Origin: CF-161 sp035259145
GTDB taxonomy: Bacteria; Chloroflexota; Dormibacteria; Dormibacterales; Dormibacteraceae
DNA: 6,411 nucleotides
Assembly (NCBI GenBank): GCA_035259145.1
Contig: DATFWQ010000197.1
Location: forward strand, 1 to 6,411
Reading direction: 5' to 3'
The number at the start of each line of letters is the position of its first letter. Within the stretch, counting starts at the first letter, position 1. Positions 5,676 to 6,411 of this stretch are shown piece by piece. The position numbers and the translations under genes are program-made. The notes below the pieces were generated by a model. It had not been told where the DNA came from. It worked only from the letters and a program-made list of their open reading frames with translations, and did no database searches.

Positions 5676-6230
5676 ATGGGCACCTGGAAACTCGATCCGT
5701 TCCACACTCAGGTTGAGTTCTCGGCCAAGCACCTGGGGATGATGACCGTGCGCGGTCACTTCGCCGAGGTCAGCGCGTCGGGTGACATTCACCCCGAGGC
5801 GCCCGAACGCTCTGCCGTCGAGGCCACCATCAACACCGCGAGCATCCGCACGCACAACGAGCAGCGAGACAACGACCTCCGGTCGTCCAACTTCCTCGAG
5901 GTCGACAAGTACCCGACCATGACTTTCAAGAGCACCTCGGTCGAGGCAGCCGGCCCCGACCGCTACACCCTGACCGGCGACCTGACCATCAAGGGCACCA
6001 CCAGGCCGGTGACGCTCAAGGTCGTCAGGTATGGGGAATTCAACGATCCGAACATGGGTCATCGGATCGGCTACGCCGCCGAGGCCAAGATCAATCGCAA
6101 GGACTTCGGGATGAGGTTCGACATGATGCTCGACGGCAGGTTCGTCGTGAGCAACGACGTCCAGATCAACATCGAGGGTGAGATCGTCGAGGTTCAGGAA
6201 ACCGAGGGCGCCGCGGCTACGGCGGGCTGA
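5676..6230 (+). CDS. yceI: YceI-family protein, cytoplasmic form
   Basis: The 184-residue protein has the YceI lipocalin-like fold signature from its first residues: TWKLDPFHTQVEFSAKHLGM (3-22), VRGHF, the central RDNDLRSSNFLEVDKYPTMTF block (64-84), LTIKGTTRPVTL (103-114) and NRKDFGM (140-146). YceI proteins form an extended beta barrel that binds isoprenoid or other long lipophilic molecules. E. coli YceI is periplasmic, but this one has no signal peptide, so it should act in the cytoplasm. The C-terminal tail (about 172-184) is low-complexity, rich in Glu, Ala and Thr. The gene is monocistronic: preceded by a strong ribosome binding site, divergent from marR, and followed 18 nt later by a hairpin. 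Control by the adjacent MarR protein in response to a lipophilic or oxidative signal is likely but inferred. The exact ligand is unknown. Confidence 0.94.
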   Translation: MGTWKLDPFHTQVEFSAKHLGMMTVRGHFAEVSASGDIHPEAPERSAVEATINTASIRTHNEQRDNDLRSSNFLEVDKYPTMTFKSTSVEAAGPDRYTLTGDLTIKGTTRPVTLKVVRYGEFNDPNMGHRIGYAAEAKINRKDFGMRFDMMLDGRFVVSNDVQINIEGEIVEVQETEGAAATAG

Positions 6231-6248
6231 CGGGCGTCCTCTGGAGCG

Positions 6249-6286
6249 GGCCCTGGTTCACCGACCGCTCGCGGTGAGCCAGGGCC
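6249..6286 (+). terminator. Strong GC-rich hairpin terminator after yceI
   Basis: A 15-bp stem (6249-6263 pairing with 6272-6286, one G-T wobble at 6257/6278) closes an 8-nt loop. It starts 18 nt after the yceI stop. No T-run follows, as is common for terminator hairpins of high-GC bacteria. Confidence 0.75.
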
Positions 6287-6362
6287 TCATCTGACCAGGC
6301 GAAGTCAAGAGTGGACACCACCGTCACTCGCCACCCTGACGAGCACCTGCACAAATAATTCC

Positions 6363-6397
6363 CGACATTTACGGACAATCGGTAGTATCTTTTGTCG
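6363..6397 (+). promoter_or_regulatory. Candidate promoter with inverted repeats before the last gene
   Basis: This A/T-richer stretch contains TAGTAT (6383-6388), a good -10 candidate, 10 nt before the ATG at 6399; a convincing -35 is not seen. It is flanked by inverted repeats CGACA/TGTCG (6363-6367/6393-6397) and GACAA/TTGTC (6374-6378/6392-6396), which could be an operator. The short distance implies a leaderless or nearly leaderless transcript. Confidence 0.35.
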
Positions 6398-6398
6398 T

Positions 6399-6411
6399 AT
6401 GACTAGTAGCA
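6399..6411 (+). CDS. Possible start of a gene running off the window
   Basis: ATG at 6399 begins an open frame of only four visible codons (M-T-S-S) before the window ends. There is no Shine-Dalgarno, but a -10-like TAGTAT lies 10 nt upstream, consistent with leaderless translation. The product cannot be identified. Confidence 0.3.

Noticed and set aside
6311..6358. 15-codon frame starting at GTG with three His codons near its end, considered as a leader peptide
   Set aside because: There is no ribosome binding site and no attenuator-like structure or amino-acid biosynthesis gene after it; such a short frame is expected by chance.

Overview
The window is GC-rich (estimated by eye at about 63-65 %), densely packed, and uses GTG and TTG as well as ATG starts. 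It carries a SufU-type SUF iron-sulfur operon. That combination suggests a high-GC bacterium of the Terrabacteria side (Actinobacteriota, Chloroflexota or Dormibacterota-like). Nothing here fixes the phylum, so this is inference.

Layout. (1) Positions 1-3419, + strand: the distal part of a SUF operon, namely the 3' part of sufD (cut by the window edge), a small Rieske [2Fe-2S] ferredoxin, the cysteine desulfurase sufS, the sulfur-accepting zinc protein sufU, a single-domain rhodanese, and a DUF59/MIP18 protein (SufT). Neighbouring genes overlap by 1, 20, 1 and 4 nt, then sit 3 nt apart, so they are almost certainly co-transcribed and translationally coupled. SufS and SufU would extract and transfer persulfide sulfur, the SufBCD scaffold (SufB and SufC not visible, presumably upstream) would build the cluster, and SufT would help maturation. 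The rhodanese and Rieske protein are plausible sulfur-relay and electron-supply accessories. (2) Positions 3420-3930: about 510 nt with no convincing gene, a weak hairpin just after sufT, and a short stretch vaguely resembling an insertion-sequence end. (3) Positions 3931-4836, +: a beta-hydroxyacid dehydrogenase close to tartronate semialdehyde reductase (GarR). (4) Positions 4838-5044: a 207-bp structured element bounded by perfect 15-nt inverted repeats that start and end in CTAG. It is probably a MITE-like insertion lying exactly between two convergent genes. (5) Positions 5041-5526, -: a MarR-family regulator. (6) Positions 5676-6230, +: a cytoplasmic YceI-family protein, divergent from marR, with a near-perfect Shine-Dalgarno and a strong hairpin terminator. 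(7) The last ~50 nt hold a candidate promoter and the first codons of another + strand gene.

I see no RNA gene, CRISPR array or defence system. The points most worth checking are the CTAG-bounded element and the compact SufU, which lacks the insertion typical of its family although its zinc-ligand and partner-facing residues are present.
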